A DNA stretch of 16,116 nucleotides. It comes from JBBTQX01 sp038064955. Lineage in GTDB: Bacteria > Patescibacteriota > Minisyncoccia > UBA6257 > GWB1-50-10. The stretch spans positions 1 to 16,116 of the forward strand of contig JBBTRY010000019.1 in NCBI GenBank assembly GCA_038064955.1, read 5' to 3'. The translations under genes and the position numbers were made by a program. The notes beneath the pieces are model-generated. The model had not been told where the DNA came from and did not search any database. It saw only the letters and a program-made list of their open reading frames with translations. Shown here one piece after another: positions 7,028-14,919 of the stretch (its first letter is position 1; each line of letters starts with the position of its first letter).

Positions 7028-8273
7028 ATTAAAAAACGGTCTGCGGGTGATACTCGTGCCCCAGCTGAGCAGCTTGGCGGCGACCGTAATGGTGTCGGTG
7101 GAGGCCGGTTCGAAATACGAGACGAAGGACATAAGCGGCATTTCGCATTTTCTGGAGCATATGTGTTTCAAAGGAACGGCAAAGCGGCCGCGGCCGATTG
7201 ATATCGCGGCGGAGATGGATGGGTTCGGGGCGCAATCTAACGCTTTCACGAGCCAGGAATCCACGAGTTATTACGCAAAAGTGAAGAAAGAGAACGTGAA
7301 TGAGATATTGGACGTGGTGGTTGATATGTATTTGAATCCGACATTCGATTTGCAAGAAATCGAAAAAGAAAAAGGCGTCATCATCCAGGAATTCAATATG
7401 TATGAGGATACGCCGTCCCGCAAAGTCCAAAGTCTTTTTATGAATCTCGTTTACGGCAATCAGCCGGCGGGCTGGGACATTCTCGGTCGCAAGGAAGTTA
7501 TCCGTGGCATCACCCGGAACGATTTCATTAAATACCGGGCGAAGCATTATGTGCCCCAAGCCACGGTTGTGACGATTGCGGGAGCTTTCAGCGAGAAAGA
7601 TATTGTCAAAAGAATCGAAAAATACTTTTCGGTTTTGAAACCGGGACCCAAAAGTAAAAAATTGAAGGTAAAAGAAGTACAAGCCAAGCCGCGGGAACTC
7701 GTCCAATTCAAAAAATCCGACCAAACTCATTTGGTTTTGGGGTTCCGCGCTTTCGGCGTCCATGACGAACGGCGAATCGCGCTTCAAGTCGCGGCCGAAA
7801 TTCTGGGCGGGGGAATGAGCTCGCGCTTTTTCCAAAGAATTCGGGAAGAGCTCGGCGCCGCCTATTACGTGCGGGCCGATGCCGACCTTTATTCCGATCA
7901 CGGCCTTTTGACGATGGCGGCGGGAATCGAGCATACGAAAATCGAGACGGTTTTGGAAGCCGGTCTCGAGGAGTTCAATCGCTTGCGGAACGAATTGGTG
8001 AGCGAAAAAGACCTCAAAAAAGCCAAAGAGCACCTGATTGGCAATCTCTATCTTTCTCTCGAAACCTCGGATGAACTGGCCTATTTTTACGGTGGTCAGG
8101 AGACATTGGGGCTGAAGCTCACTTCGCCCCAGGAGCTGGCTCGGAAGGTAAACAAGATAACCGCGAACGACATAAGAAAAGTGATGCGGGAAGTGGTAAG
8201 AAACGACGGCTTGAATCTGGCGCTTATCGGGCCCTTTAAGAAGCGGAGTTTCCTTGATATAGTGAAAGTATGA
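7005..8273 (+). CDS. M16-family zinc metallopeptidase
   Basis: A 422-aa insulinase/mitochondrial-processing-peptidase-like protein. The inverted zinc motif HFLEH is at 48-52, and the third ligand is the Glu at 129, exactly 76 residues after H52, as in the family pattern HxxEH-X76-E. The second half has the conserved non-catalytic M16 block MSSRFFQRIREELG (271-284). Both halves are in one chain, so activity as a homodimer (M16B style) is plausible. No signal peptide is visible, so it is likely a cytoplasmic or non-classically exported peptidase degrading peptides or small proteins; the substrate is unknown. The start at 7005 overlaps glyS by 23 bases and is favoured because MKNIRRIKLKNGLRVILVP is the canonical first strand. 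It overlaps the following gene as GTATGA. Confidence 0.93.
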   Translation: MKNIRRIKLKNGLRVILVPQLSSLAATVMVSVEAGSKYETKDISGISHFLEHMCFKGTAKRPRPIDIAAEMDGFGAQSNAFTSQESTSYYAKVKKENVNEILDVVVDMYLNPTFDLQEIEKEKGVIIQEFNMYEDTPSRKVQSLFMNLVYGNQPAGWDILGRKEVIRGITRNDFIKYRAKHYVPQATVVTIAGAFSEKDIVKRIEKYFSVLKPGPKSKKLKVKEVQAKPRELVQFKKSDQTHLVLGFRAFGVHDERRIALQVAAEILGGGMSSRFFQRIREELGAAYYVRADADLYSDHGLLTMAAGIEHTKIETVLEAGLEEFNRLRNELVSEKDLKKAKEHLIGNLYLSLETSDELAYFYGGQETLGLKLTSPQELARKVNKITANDIRKVMREVVRNDGLNLALIGPFKKRSFLDIVKV

Positions 8274-9283
8274 AAACGGAAGTGGCTTGGGGGACTTTAT
8301 GGAGAATTTTTACCTTTATGGCGGGCATTACGCTCGTTTATTTCGCCTGGGATGCTTTCGCTGTTCTTCTTGTGGGCGTCGTGATTTCGATGGGAATAGA
8401 TCCATTCGTTACTTTTCTCGCCGAGAAGGCCAGAATCGGCCGGGTCTTCGCGGCTATCTTCGTTATTCTCGCCATTATTTCTGTTTTCGCCGGCGGAATA
8501 TACATCATAGCGCCGGTTATCTTTGAGGAACTGGCCGGCTTCCTTTCTCATTTCACCCAATCCGTTACTTCGGTTTTTCATTTCGGCAATTTCAGCTGGA
8601 GTCTGGAAAGTTTGAATATCGGATCGGATCAGATATTGAATTTTATTTCGGGCGCTGGCAATTCCGTTCCCGGCGCGATTTCCAAGCTTTTTGGAAATGC
8701 CATTCTTTTCTTTTCTTCGATTTTCGTCACACTTTATTTGAGCATTGAAAAAGACGGAGCGGAAAAAATGATGCGAGTTATCATACCGGATGATTACGAA
8801 CGTTCGGTTCTGTCCATCTTCGACGGGTTCAAGGTAAAAATGCGCCGCTGGCTCGGCACCCAGCTGGTATTGAGTTTATTCGTCGGCTTTGCGGTGGGTT
8901 TGGGATTGTGGTTTATCGGCGTCCGCTACGCCTTGATTCTGGGAATTCTTGCTGCCATCTTCGAGGTGGTGCCGATAATCGGCCCCATAATGATCGGGCT
9001 TATCGCCTTTGTTATCGCTATTGCCGACTCCACGGCGTTGGGTATGTATACCCTTGCATTCTTCTTCGTCGTCCAGCAATTCGAGAACCACATACTTATC
9101 CCGATAATAATGGGCAAGAGTATGCGGGTGCATCCGGTAATCGTGCTAGTCTCCCTTTTGGCTGGCGGCCAAATCGCCGGTTTCGTGGGAATAATCCTGA
9201 GTGTCCCTTTAGCTGTCCTGGTTCAGGAAATCCTCAATTATCTGGCTGAAAGGAAAGAGCGCCGCCCTGTCTTGGAAATGTAG
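8270..9283 (+). CDS. AI-2E family membrane transporter
   Basis: A 337-aa polytopic membrane protein of the AI-2E/PerM-type family (PF01594). Hydrophobic segments are near 15-40, 58-84, 140-158, 196-216, 218-232, 234-252, 257-272 and 288-322, with a soluble amphipathic region at about 86-135 and the conserved IEKDG (159-163). Family motifs include EVVPIIGP (232-239) and the C-terminal block ENHILIP...HPVIVLVSLLAGGQIAGFVGIILSVPLA (split; about 272-315). Members have been linked to autoinducer-2 export or to Na+/H+ antiport, but most, including this one, have no known substrate. It overlaps the peptidase stop (ATGA) and abuts metG. Length is typical to slightly short. Confidence 0.92.
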   Translation: MKTEVAWGTLWRIFTFMAGITLVYFAWDAFAVLLVGVVISMGIDPFVTFLAEKARIGRVFAAIFVILAIISVFAGGIYIIAPVIFEELAGFLSHFTQSVTSVFHFGNFSWSLESLNIGSDQILNFISGAGNSVPGAISKLFGNAILFFSSIFVTLYLSIEKDGAEKMMRVIIPDDYERSVLSIFDGFKVKMRRWLGTQLVLSLFVGFAVGLGLWFIGVRYALILGILAAIFEVVPIIGPIMIGLIAFVIAIADSTALGMYTLAFFFVVQQFENHILIPIIMGKSMRVHPVIVLVSLLAGGQIAGFVGIILSVPLAVLVQEILNYLAERKERRPVLEM

Positions 9284-9285
9284 TG

Positions 9286-10722
9286 ATGAAAAGATTTTAT
9301 ATTACGACGGCATTGCCTTATGTTAACGCGGAGCCGCATATCGGCTTCGCGCTTGAAATCGTCCAGGCTGATATTATCGCGCGCTATCACAAACTTCTCG
9401 GAGAAGAAGTTATTTTTAATACGGGTACTGACGAGCATGGTTTGAAAGTTTATCTCAAGGCTAGGGAAGAGGGTAAGGATATCCAGGAATATGTTGATGA
9501 AAATGCCGCCAAATTCGTTAAATTGAAGGAGGTTTTGAATTTGGATTTCACAAATTTCATCCGCACGACCGAACCGCATCATATCGCGGCGGCCCAGGAA
9601 TTCTGGCGGCAGTGCGATAAGAACGGCGATATTTACAAAAAGAATTACCGGGTGAAATATTGCGTCGGTTGCGAACTTGAGAAGACGGAGTCCGAGCTTG
9701 TGGACGGCAAGTGTCCGATTCATCCCAATCTCGAATTGGAATTCATTGATGAGGAGAATTATTTTTTCCGTTTTTCGAAGTATCAAAAGCCGCTTTTGGA
9801 GCTTTACGAAAAATACCCTGATTTTGTGGTGCCGGCCCATCGGCTGACCGAAATAAGGAATTTCGTCGCAAGCGGGCTTCAAGATTTCAGTGTTTCACGC
9901 CTCAAAAGCAAGATGCCGTGGGGCGTACCCGTGCCGGGCGATGAAAGTCAGATAATGTATGTATGGTTTGATGCCTTAGTGAATTATGTATCGACTCTGG
10001 GTTGGCCGGAGAATGAAAAGAACTTCGGAGATTTTTGGGGCACGAAAGAAAAGCCCAATGCGCTCCAAATTGCCGGCAAAGACAATCTTCGCCAGCAGTC
10101 GGCGATGTGGCAGGCGATGCTTTTATCCGCCGGATTGCCACCTTCGCGCCGGATAATCATCCACGGTTTTATTACGAGTGACGGGCAGAAGATGAGCAAG
10201 AGCTTGGGGAAAGTGGTAAATCCCTACGAAATCGTCGAGAAATACGGCACGGATGCGCTTCGGTTCTTCCTGGCGCACGACATAAGCCCGTTCGAAGACA
10301 GCGATTTTTCCCGGGAAAAATTCAAAGAAAGTTATAATGCTAATTTGGCGAACGGCATCGGAAATCTCGCCGCCCGCGTAATGAAATTGGCCGAGGATAA
10401 TCTTGAAAAAAGCGTTCGTCCGGACACGACGGAATTACCCTCCGAATATGAAGAAGCGATGGAAAAATTCGAATTCAATCGGGCTACGGTTTATATTTTG
10501 TCCCGTGTGCGCGCCGTTGACCAGAAGATAAATAAGAAGGAACCATTCCGGCTGGTAAAAACCGACCCGGGAACCGGGAAAACTCTTATTGTGGAACTTG
10601 CGAAGGAATTGTATTTTATCGCCCGTTTACTCGAACCTTTTATACCAAATACGAGCGCAAAAATAAAAGAAGCCGTGATTGCGAACAAGAAACCGGAGAA
10701 TCTCTTCCCTCGCCTCAAATAA
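9286..10722 (+). CDS. metG: Methionyl-tRNA synthetase
   Basis: Charges initiator and elongator tRNA-Met, making it essential for initiation. The 478-aa protein begins MKRFYITTALPYVNAEPHIG. The HIGH signature reads HIGF (18-21), with the last His replaced by Phe. The connective-peptide zinc knuckle has C126, C129, C143 and H146. The GKDNLR block is at 264-269 and the KMSKS loop is intact at 302-306. The helical anticodon-binding domain follows from about 345. The C-terminal tRNA-binding (EMAP-like) domain found in longer MetRS is absent, giving a compact form. ATG at 9286 is preferred; GTG at 9283, which overlaps the upstream TAG, is possible and adds one residue. It is immediately followed by tatD with no gap. 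Confidence 0.96.
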   Translation: MKRFYITTALPYVNAEPHIGFALEIVQADIIARYHKLLGEEVIFNTGTDEHGLKVYLKAREEGKDIQEYVDENAAKFVKLKEVLNLDFTNFIRTTEPHHIAAAQEFWRQCDKNGDIYKKNYRVKYCVGCELEKTESELVDGKCPIHPNLELEFIDEENYFFRFSKYQKPLLELYEKYPDFVVPAHRLTEIRNFVASGLQDFSVSRLKSKMPWGVPVPGDESQIMYVWFDALVNYVSTLGWPENEKNFGDFWGTKEKPNALQIAGKDNLRQQSAMWQAMLLSAGLPPSRRIIIHGFITSDGQKMSKSLGKVVNPYEIVEKYGTDALRFFLAHDISPFEDSDFSREKFKESYNANLANGIGNLAARVMKLAEDNLEKSVRPDTTELPSEYEEAMEKFEFNRATVYILSRVRAVDQKINKKEPFRLVKTDPGTGKTLIVELAKELYFIARLLEPFIPNTSAKIKEAVIANKKPENLFPRLK

Positions 10723-11520
10723 ATGCTTCCGAAGTTCTTCGACGCCCATACCCACGCCAATCTTGAAGCTTTCAAGGATGACTATAAGGAGGTTGTGAGT
10801 CACGCGCTTTCGGCCGGAATCGGAATGGTAAACGTCGGTACGGATAAGAACACATCTTTAAGAGCGGTGGAAATCGCGCACGAATTCGAAAACGATCCGG
10901 TTTTTGCCGCGGTCGGGCTCCATCCGACGGACGCGGATGAAGGGGGATTTGATTATGATTATTACAAAGAATTGGCGTTGGACCCGAGGGTGGTCGCAAT
11001 CGGCGAATGTGGTCTAGACTATTTTAGAATTAAGAATAACGAATTAGGAATTAAGGGAAAGCAGAAATGGGCGTTTGAGGAACAAATAAGACTCGCTTCC
11101 GATGTCCAAAAACCGTTGATGATCCATTGTAGAAACGCATTCGGCGACTTAATTGAAATCCTTACTCATAATTCTAAACTCCTTATCCCCGGAAGGTCGG
11201 GGGTAATTCACTTTTTTAGCGGCACGAAAGATGAAGCGAAAAAATTGGCGGATATGGGTTTTTACTTCACCTTCGGCGGCGTGATTACATTCGTAAGAGA
11301 TTATGACGAGGTCATCCGATTTATTCCGGCAGACAGGATATTGAGCGAGACCGACGCGCCATATGTGACCCCCGTTCCTTACCGCGGCAAGCGCAATGAA
11401 CCCGCATACGTGATTGAGGTTGTAAAAAAACTGTCGAAATTAAAATCAATACCGGTGGAATTAATGGCAGAGCAAGTTTTGAAAAATATCTCGGAGTGCT
11501 TTAATCTTAAGCTAACCTGA
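10723..11520 (+). CDS. tatD: TatD-family metal-dependent hydrolase/nuclease
   Basis: A 265-aa TIM-barrel hydrolase. TatD enzymes are Mg2+-dependent 3'-5' exonucleases or deoxyribonucleases involved in DNA repair and degradation. Metal ligands are visible in order: HTH (H9, H11) in FDAHTHANLEAF, E95 in GECGLDY, H135 in MIHCRNA, H163 in VIHFFSG and D211 in SETDAPY. All are intact. Two loop regions are unusual: residues 102-113 after GLDYF and 148-156 before the GVIH strand are encoded by degenerate 7-bp repeat arrays of the same type as in tsaD. Its ATG directly follows the metG stop, and its TGA overlaps the leuS ATG. The metG-tatD neighbourhood is common in bacteria and supports the call. Confidence 0.93.
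   Translation: MLPKFFDAHTHANLEAFKDDYKEVVSHALSAGIGMVNVGTDKNTSLRAVEIAHEFENDPVFAAVGLHPTDADEGGFDYDYYKELALDPRVVAIGECGLDYFRIKNNELGIKGKQKWAFEEQIRLASDVQKPLMIHCRNAFGDLIEILTHNSKLLIPGRSGVIHFFSGTKDEAKKLADMGFYFTFGGVITFVRDYDEVIRFIPADRILSETDAPYVTPVPYRGKRNEPAYVIEVVKKLSKLKSIPVELMAEQVLKNISECFNLKLT
11026..11053 (+). repeat. Four degenerate 7-bp repeats in tatD (forward array)
   Basis: AGAATTA, AGAATAA, CGAATTA and GGAATTA run head to tail. They encode RIKNNELGIK in the loop after the GLDYF strand, which in standard TatD is a short, unrelated loop. The sequence AATAACGAAT also occurs in the tsaD array read in the tsaD sense. Confidence 0.7.
11162..11189 (+). repeat. Four degenerate 7-bp repeats in tatD (inverted array)
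   Basis: TTACTCA, TAATTCT, AAACTCC and TTATCCC form a diverged array in the opposite sense to the one at 11026-11053, 108 bases further on. It encodes about LTHNSKLLIP, echoing the NSKFLIP peptide of the tsaD insertion. The more degenerate units make this assignment weaker than the first array. Confidence 0.5.
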
Positions 11521-13973
11521 TGAAAAAATATGACTTCCAGAAAATAGAGCGATATTGGCAAAAGCAATGGCTGGAGTCTGGCCTCTATGAGCCGGACCTG
11601 AAGAATACATCCGCCAGCCGGCGGAAGCCGTTCTATAACCTAATGATGTTTCCATACCCGTCAGCCGAGGGCCTGCACGTCGGAAATATGTATGCTTTCA
11701 CGGGTGCGGACATCTACGGCCGAATGAAAAGGATGCAGGGCTACGACGTCTTCGAGCCGATCGGGTTGGATGGTTTCGGGATACACTCGGAAAACTACGC
11801 TTTAAAGATCGGCGCGCACCCGATGGATCAGGCGAAGATATCGGAGAAACGGTTCTATAAGCAACTAGAGGCGATTGGAAACGGTTTTGCTTGGAATGAA
11901 CGGGTGGAAACCTACAATCCGAATTACTACAAATGGACCCAGTGGGTCTTCACGGAAATGTGGCGGCACGGCCTGGCCTATCGGAAGAAACAATTCGTGA
12001 ATTGGTGCCCGTCGTGCAAGACCGTCCTGGCCGACGAGCAAGTTATTGCCGGAAAATGCGAAAGATGCTCCACAACCGTTATTAAAAAGGATATGGAACA
12101 GTGGTTTTTCAGGATTACCAAATACGCGGAAAAACTCCTGGGTAATCTGGAAAAAATTGATTGGTCGGAGAAAGTGAAAATTGCCCAGCGGAATTGGATA
12201 GGAAAGTCCGAGGGAGCGCTTATAGATTTCCAGGTGGTATCCGCCAACTCGCGGAATAAATTCCAGATCAGGGTGTTTACGACCCGGCCCGACACGCTTT
12301 TCGGCGCGACCTATATGGTCGTGGCGCCGGAGCACGGGATAGTAGGGGAACTTAAGGATAAAATAACGAACTATAAAGAAGTTGAAACGTATGTAAAGAA
12401 AACAAGTAGTAAATCGGAGGAAGAAAGGATCGAAGAAGGAAAGGAAAAGACCGGCGTAGAGCTCAAAGGCATAAAGGCGGTAAACCCGGCGAACAGCGAA
12501 GAAATTCCGGTCTTTGCGGCCGACTACGTTCTTTCCAGTTACGGAACGGGCGCAATCATGGCCGTGCCGGCGCACGACGAGCGGGACTTTGAATTCGCAA
12601 AAAAGTATAGGTTGCCGATTATTGAGGTCATCTCCGGCGGAAAGTCGGGAGAACTTTGGACAGGGATCGGAAAGCTTTTGAATTCCGGTAAATTCAACGG
12701 GATGGATTCCAAAAAAGCGGGCTGGGAAATTACGAAGCTCGCGGGTGGAGAAAGAAAGATTCAATATCGCCTCCGCGATTGGCTCATCTCGCGCCAGCGC
12801 TACTGGGGCGCGCCGATACCCATGATTTATTGCGAGATTTGTGCCTCGAAAAAAGAAGGCGAACAAGAAGAAATGCCCGGCTGGTATGCCGTACCCGAGA
12901 AAGACTTGCCGGTAAAACTCCCGTACATAAAAGATTTTCGTCCGCAGGGGAAGGGTGAATCGCCGCTCGCTTCGGTCAAAGAATTTTACGAAGTAAAATG
13001 TCCGCATTGCGGCGGGAAGGCGCGCCGGGAAACCGATGTTTCGGATACTTTTTTGGATTCGGCTTGGTATTATCTCCGTTACCCTTCGACTCGCTCCGCT
13101 CGCTCAGGGCAAGTCCCGTGGGACACAGAAATAACCAGGAGATGGTTTCCGGTTAATTTATACACCGGCGGAGCGGAGCACTCTGTTCTCCATCTTCTCT
13201 ACGTGCGCTTCGTGGCTATGGCTCTCCATGAATCCGGCCAACTTCATTTTGAAGAGCCATTTCCGAAATTCCGCGCGCACGGCCTGCTTATAAAAGAAGG
13301 GGCGAAAATGTCTAAATCCAAAGGGAACGTGATAAATCCGGACGAGTACATTAAAAATTTCGGCGCCGATTCTTTAAGGATGTATTTGATGTTTCTCGCG
13401 CCTTTCGAGCAGGGCGGTGATTTCCGGGATGAGGCGGTTATGGGCATTGTGCGTTTCTTGGACCGGGTCTGGAATTTATGCATGAAAGAAATTAAAAAAT
13501 CGGACAAGGCGAATGAATATATTATCCGTTTCACCCACCGCACGATAAAAAAGATAACGAATGATATCGAGTCGCTTCACTACAATACCGCCATCAGCGC
13601 TTTAATGATTCTTCTGAACGAGTTTGAAAAAGAAGGCGTTGATGAAGAAAATAAGGAAGTGTTTTTGAAGCTTCTTGCCCCTTTCGCGCCCCATATAACC
13701 GAGGAACTTTGGAGTGAGTTAGGAAATAAAACATCGATTCATAAAGCATCTTGGCCGACGGTAAATCCAAAATTTCTGAAAGAACAAGACTTCGATCTTG
13801 TGGTTCAAGTGAACGGCAAGCTCCGGGCGACCATTAAATTGAATCGCGGTATTTCCCAGAAAGAAGCGGAGAAGGCCGCTCTCCTGGACGCGAATGTCGC
13901 AAACTCTCTCGGTGGTCAGAAGTCGAAGAAGACCGTCTTCGTGCCGGACCGCTTAATAAATTTCGTGATTTAA
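11520..13973 (+). CDS. leuS: Leucyl-tRNA synthetase
   Basis: Charges tRNA-Leu. The 817-aa class I enzyme is shorter than E. coli LeuRS (860 aa). The active site has PYPSAEGLHVGN with the HIGH-equivalent HVGN (53-56; last His replaced by Asn), and KMSKS is intact at 596-600. Zinc ribbon 1 has C163, C166, C180 and C183. The CP1 editing domain has the Thr-rich TTRPDT (254-259) and AHDERDFEF with the editing Asp (D353 or nearby). A second Cys pair set, CEIC and CPHC, precedes TDVSDTFLDSAWYYLRYPST. The helical anticodon domain and a small C-terminal domain follow (VVQVNGKLRATI). Two repeat-derived insertions are seen: SASRR at 31-35 and TRSARSGQV at 524-532. The start overlaps the tatD stop by one base. 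Confidence 0.97.
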   Translation: MKKYDFQKIERYWQKQWLESGLYEPDLKNTSASRRKPFYNLMMFPYPSAEGLHVGNMYAFTGADIYGRMKRMQGYDVFEPIGLDGFGIHSENYALKIGAHPMDQAKISEKRFYKQLEAIGNGFAWNERVETYNPNYYKWTQWVFTEMWRHGLAYRKKQFVNWCPSCKTVLADEQVIAGKCERCSTTVIKKDMEQWFFRITKYAEKLLGNLEKIDWSEKVKIAQRNWIGKSEGALIDFQVVSANSRNKFQIRVFTTRPDTLFGATYMVVAPEHGIVGELKDKITNYKEVETYVKKTSSKSEEERIEEGKEKTGVELKGIKAVNPANSEEIPVFAADYVLSSYGTGAIMAVPAHDERDFEFAKKYRLPIIEVISGGKSGELWTGIGKLLNSGKFNGMDSKKAGWEITKLAGGERKIQYRLRDWLISRQRYWGAPIPMIYCEICASKKEGEQEEMPGWYAVPEKDLPVKLPYIKDFRPQGKGESPLASVKEFYEVKCPHCGGKARRETDVSDTFLDSAWYYLRYPSTRSARSGQVPWDTEITRRWFPVNLYTGGAEHSVLHLLYVRFVAMALHESGQLHFEEPFPKFRAHGLLIKEGAKMSKSKGNVINPDEYIKNFGADSLRMYLMFLAPFEQGGDFRDEAVMGIVRFLDRVWNLCMKEIKKSDKANEYIIRFTHRTIKKITNDIESLHYNTAISALMILLNEFEKEGVDEENKEVFLKLLAPFAPHITEELWSELGNKTSIHKASWPTVNPKFLKEQDFDLVVQVNGKLRATIKLNRGISQKEAEKAALLDANVANSLGGQKSKKTVFVPDRLINFVI
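11609..11626. repeat. 18-bp palindromic element, copy in leuS
   Basis: ATCCGCCAGCCGGCGGAA has a 6-bp stem (TCCGCC/GGCGGA) and an AGCC loop, nearly identical to the glyS copy in reverse orientation. It is read here in the other orientation as SASRRK, in the linker between the N-terminal helix and the first catalytic strand. Confidence 0.68.
13082..13113. repeat. CTTCGAC...GCTCAGG repeat element inside leuS
   Basis: The segment starts CCCTTCGAC, has a centre of CGCTCCGCTCG repeats and ends GCTCAGGGCAAG. I know this layout as an interspersed element common between genes in many uncultured-bacterial assemblies (recalled, not searched). In leuS it encodes PSTRSARSGQ, replacing the usual acidic loop between LRYPST and the W-P-V-D/N-x-Y strand. 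A short GTCCC/GGGAC inverted repeat follows at 13113-13124. Confidence 0.6.
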
Positions 13974-13975
13974 AC

Positions 13976-13981
13976 TACCAT
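13976..13981 (+). promoter_or_regulatory. Candidate -10 element after leuS
   Basis: TACCAT lies 7 bases before the ATG at 13989 in the 15-base gap after leuS, the same -10-to-ATG spacing as for tsaD and the HtrA gene. The hexamer is a weak match, so this is suggestive only. Confidence 0.22.
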
Positions 13982-13988
13982 TAGATTG

Positions 13989-14918
13989 ATGGGAAAAATA
14001 TTCTGGCTTATCTTTATCATTATTATGGCAGTCGCCCTTCATGGCGCTTTCACCGAATTGAAAGGCGGGGTGAAGTTCGAGAATTTATCCGCAATTTTCA
14101 AATTTCCCTCCGGATTGAAACGGGCGACGACGACTTTGAGTATTTCGGTGGGCGGTAAAAATTACGCGAATGTTAATAAGCCGGCCGCGATTTCTTCTCC
14201 AAATCAGCCGCCAAAGCCGACGATCATTCCTCCTACGGGTTTTAGTCTTGGCGAACTTTCTCCCTTCTACGGTCAGGTGGAATTGATTTCTTTCTCTTCG
14301 GGGAATCCAACCAGTCCCAGCCGGCTTACTGTGCGGTCTGGCGCATCGATGACGGTGCCGGTGGATATCCGTGAATGGAGAGTGGAGGGGAATAGAGATG
14401 TGAGTATTTTGATTCCCGGAGCGGTCAGCGATTATATTCCGTCGGGCTTGGCATCGGAAAGTAATCTTTCTTTAAGTAAAGGCGAGACGGTGAATTTTTA
14501 CAGCAACTACAGCCCTATCGGCGCTGGTTTGAAGTTGAACAAGTGCACGGGGTATTTGAATAATACCGCGAAATTCATTCCCGAGTTGCCTAAGAATTGC
14601 CCGGCGATATATGACAAGGCGGAAATAATCAATTTTTCCGGGACTTGCCAGAATCTCATTACCTCTATCCGGAGTTGTGCCGCACCTACCCCCAACCAGA
14701 TTAATTCCATCCCCAAGCCCGACGAGAGCCAGTGCCGGAGCATTTTAACCGGAAGAACCACCTATCAAAGCTGTTATAGCCGCCATCGGAATGATATCAA
14801 CTTTTTTTCCAAGGAATGGCTGGTTTGGGTCCAATCTGCGATGAATTTCGACTCCAGCCACGACCGCCTACTCTTATTCGACAAAGGCGGTCTCTTGGTG
14901 GATGAATACGTTTATTAG
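13989..14918 (+). CDS. Secreted/membrane-anchored protein with six cysteines, lamin-tail-like
   Basis: A 309-aa protein of unknown function. A single hydrophobic segment at about 4-20 could be a signal peptide or anchor. A Pro-rich linker at 69-83 follows, and the region from about 90 to 309 is beta-rich. Six cysteines (186, 204, 220, 230, 249, 262) in the outer region could form three disulfides. The opening SPFYGQVELISF, a middle REWRVEG...ILIPGA and the closing LLLFDKGGLLVDEYVY resemble the edges of lamin-tail (LTD)-like domains seen in exported CPR proteins, with the cysteine-rich part as a large insertion. This is a tentative fold reading. ATG at 13989 is chosen over TTG at 13986. It is the last gene of the plus-strand run and converges on the HtrA gene with one base between stop codons. 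Confidence 0.8.
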   Translation: MGKIFWLIFIIIMAVALHGAFTELKGGVKFENLSAIFKFPSGLKRATTTLSISVGGKNYANVNKPAAISSPNQPPKPTIIPPTGFSLGELSPFYGQVELISFSSGNPTSPSRLTVRSGASMTVPVDIREWRVEGNRDVSILIPGAVSDYIPSGLASESNLSLSKGETVNFYSNYSPIGAGLKLNKCTGYLNNTAKFIPELPKNCPAIYDKAEIINFSGTCQNLITSIRSCAAPTPNQINSIPKPDESQCRSILTGRTTYQSCYSRHRNDINFFSKEWLVWVQSAMNFDSSHDRLLLFDKGGLLVDEYVY

Positions 14919-14919
14919 C

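Noticed and set aside
7461..7478. CAGCC...GGCTG inverted repeat in the peptidase gene
   Set aside because: It encodes QPAGW in a stretch that fits normal M16 family sequence; there is no sign of an insertion.
7029..8033. Long minus-strand open frame (334 codons) inside the peptidase gene
   Set aside because: It is fully antisense to a well-conserved M16 peptidase with all zinc ligands, and its Phe/His-rich composition is typical of a shadow frame.
11865..13007. Long minus-strand open frame (380 codons) inside leuS
   Set aside because: Antisense to conserved LeuRS domains, Arg/Phe-rich and without motifs. Length is explained by the codon bias of the real gene.
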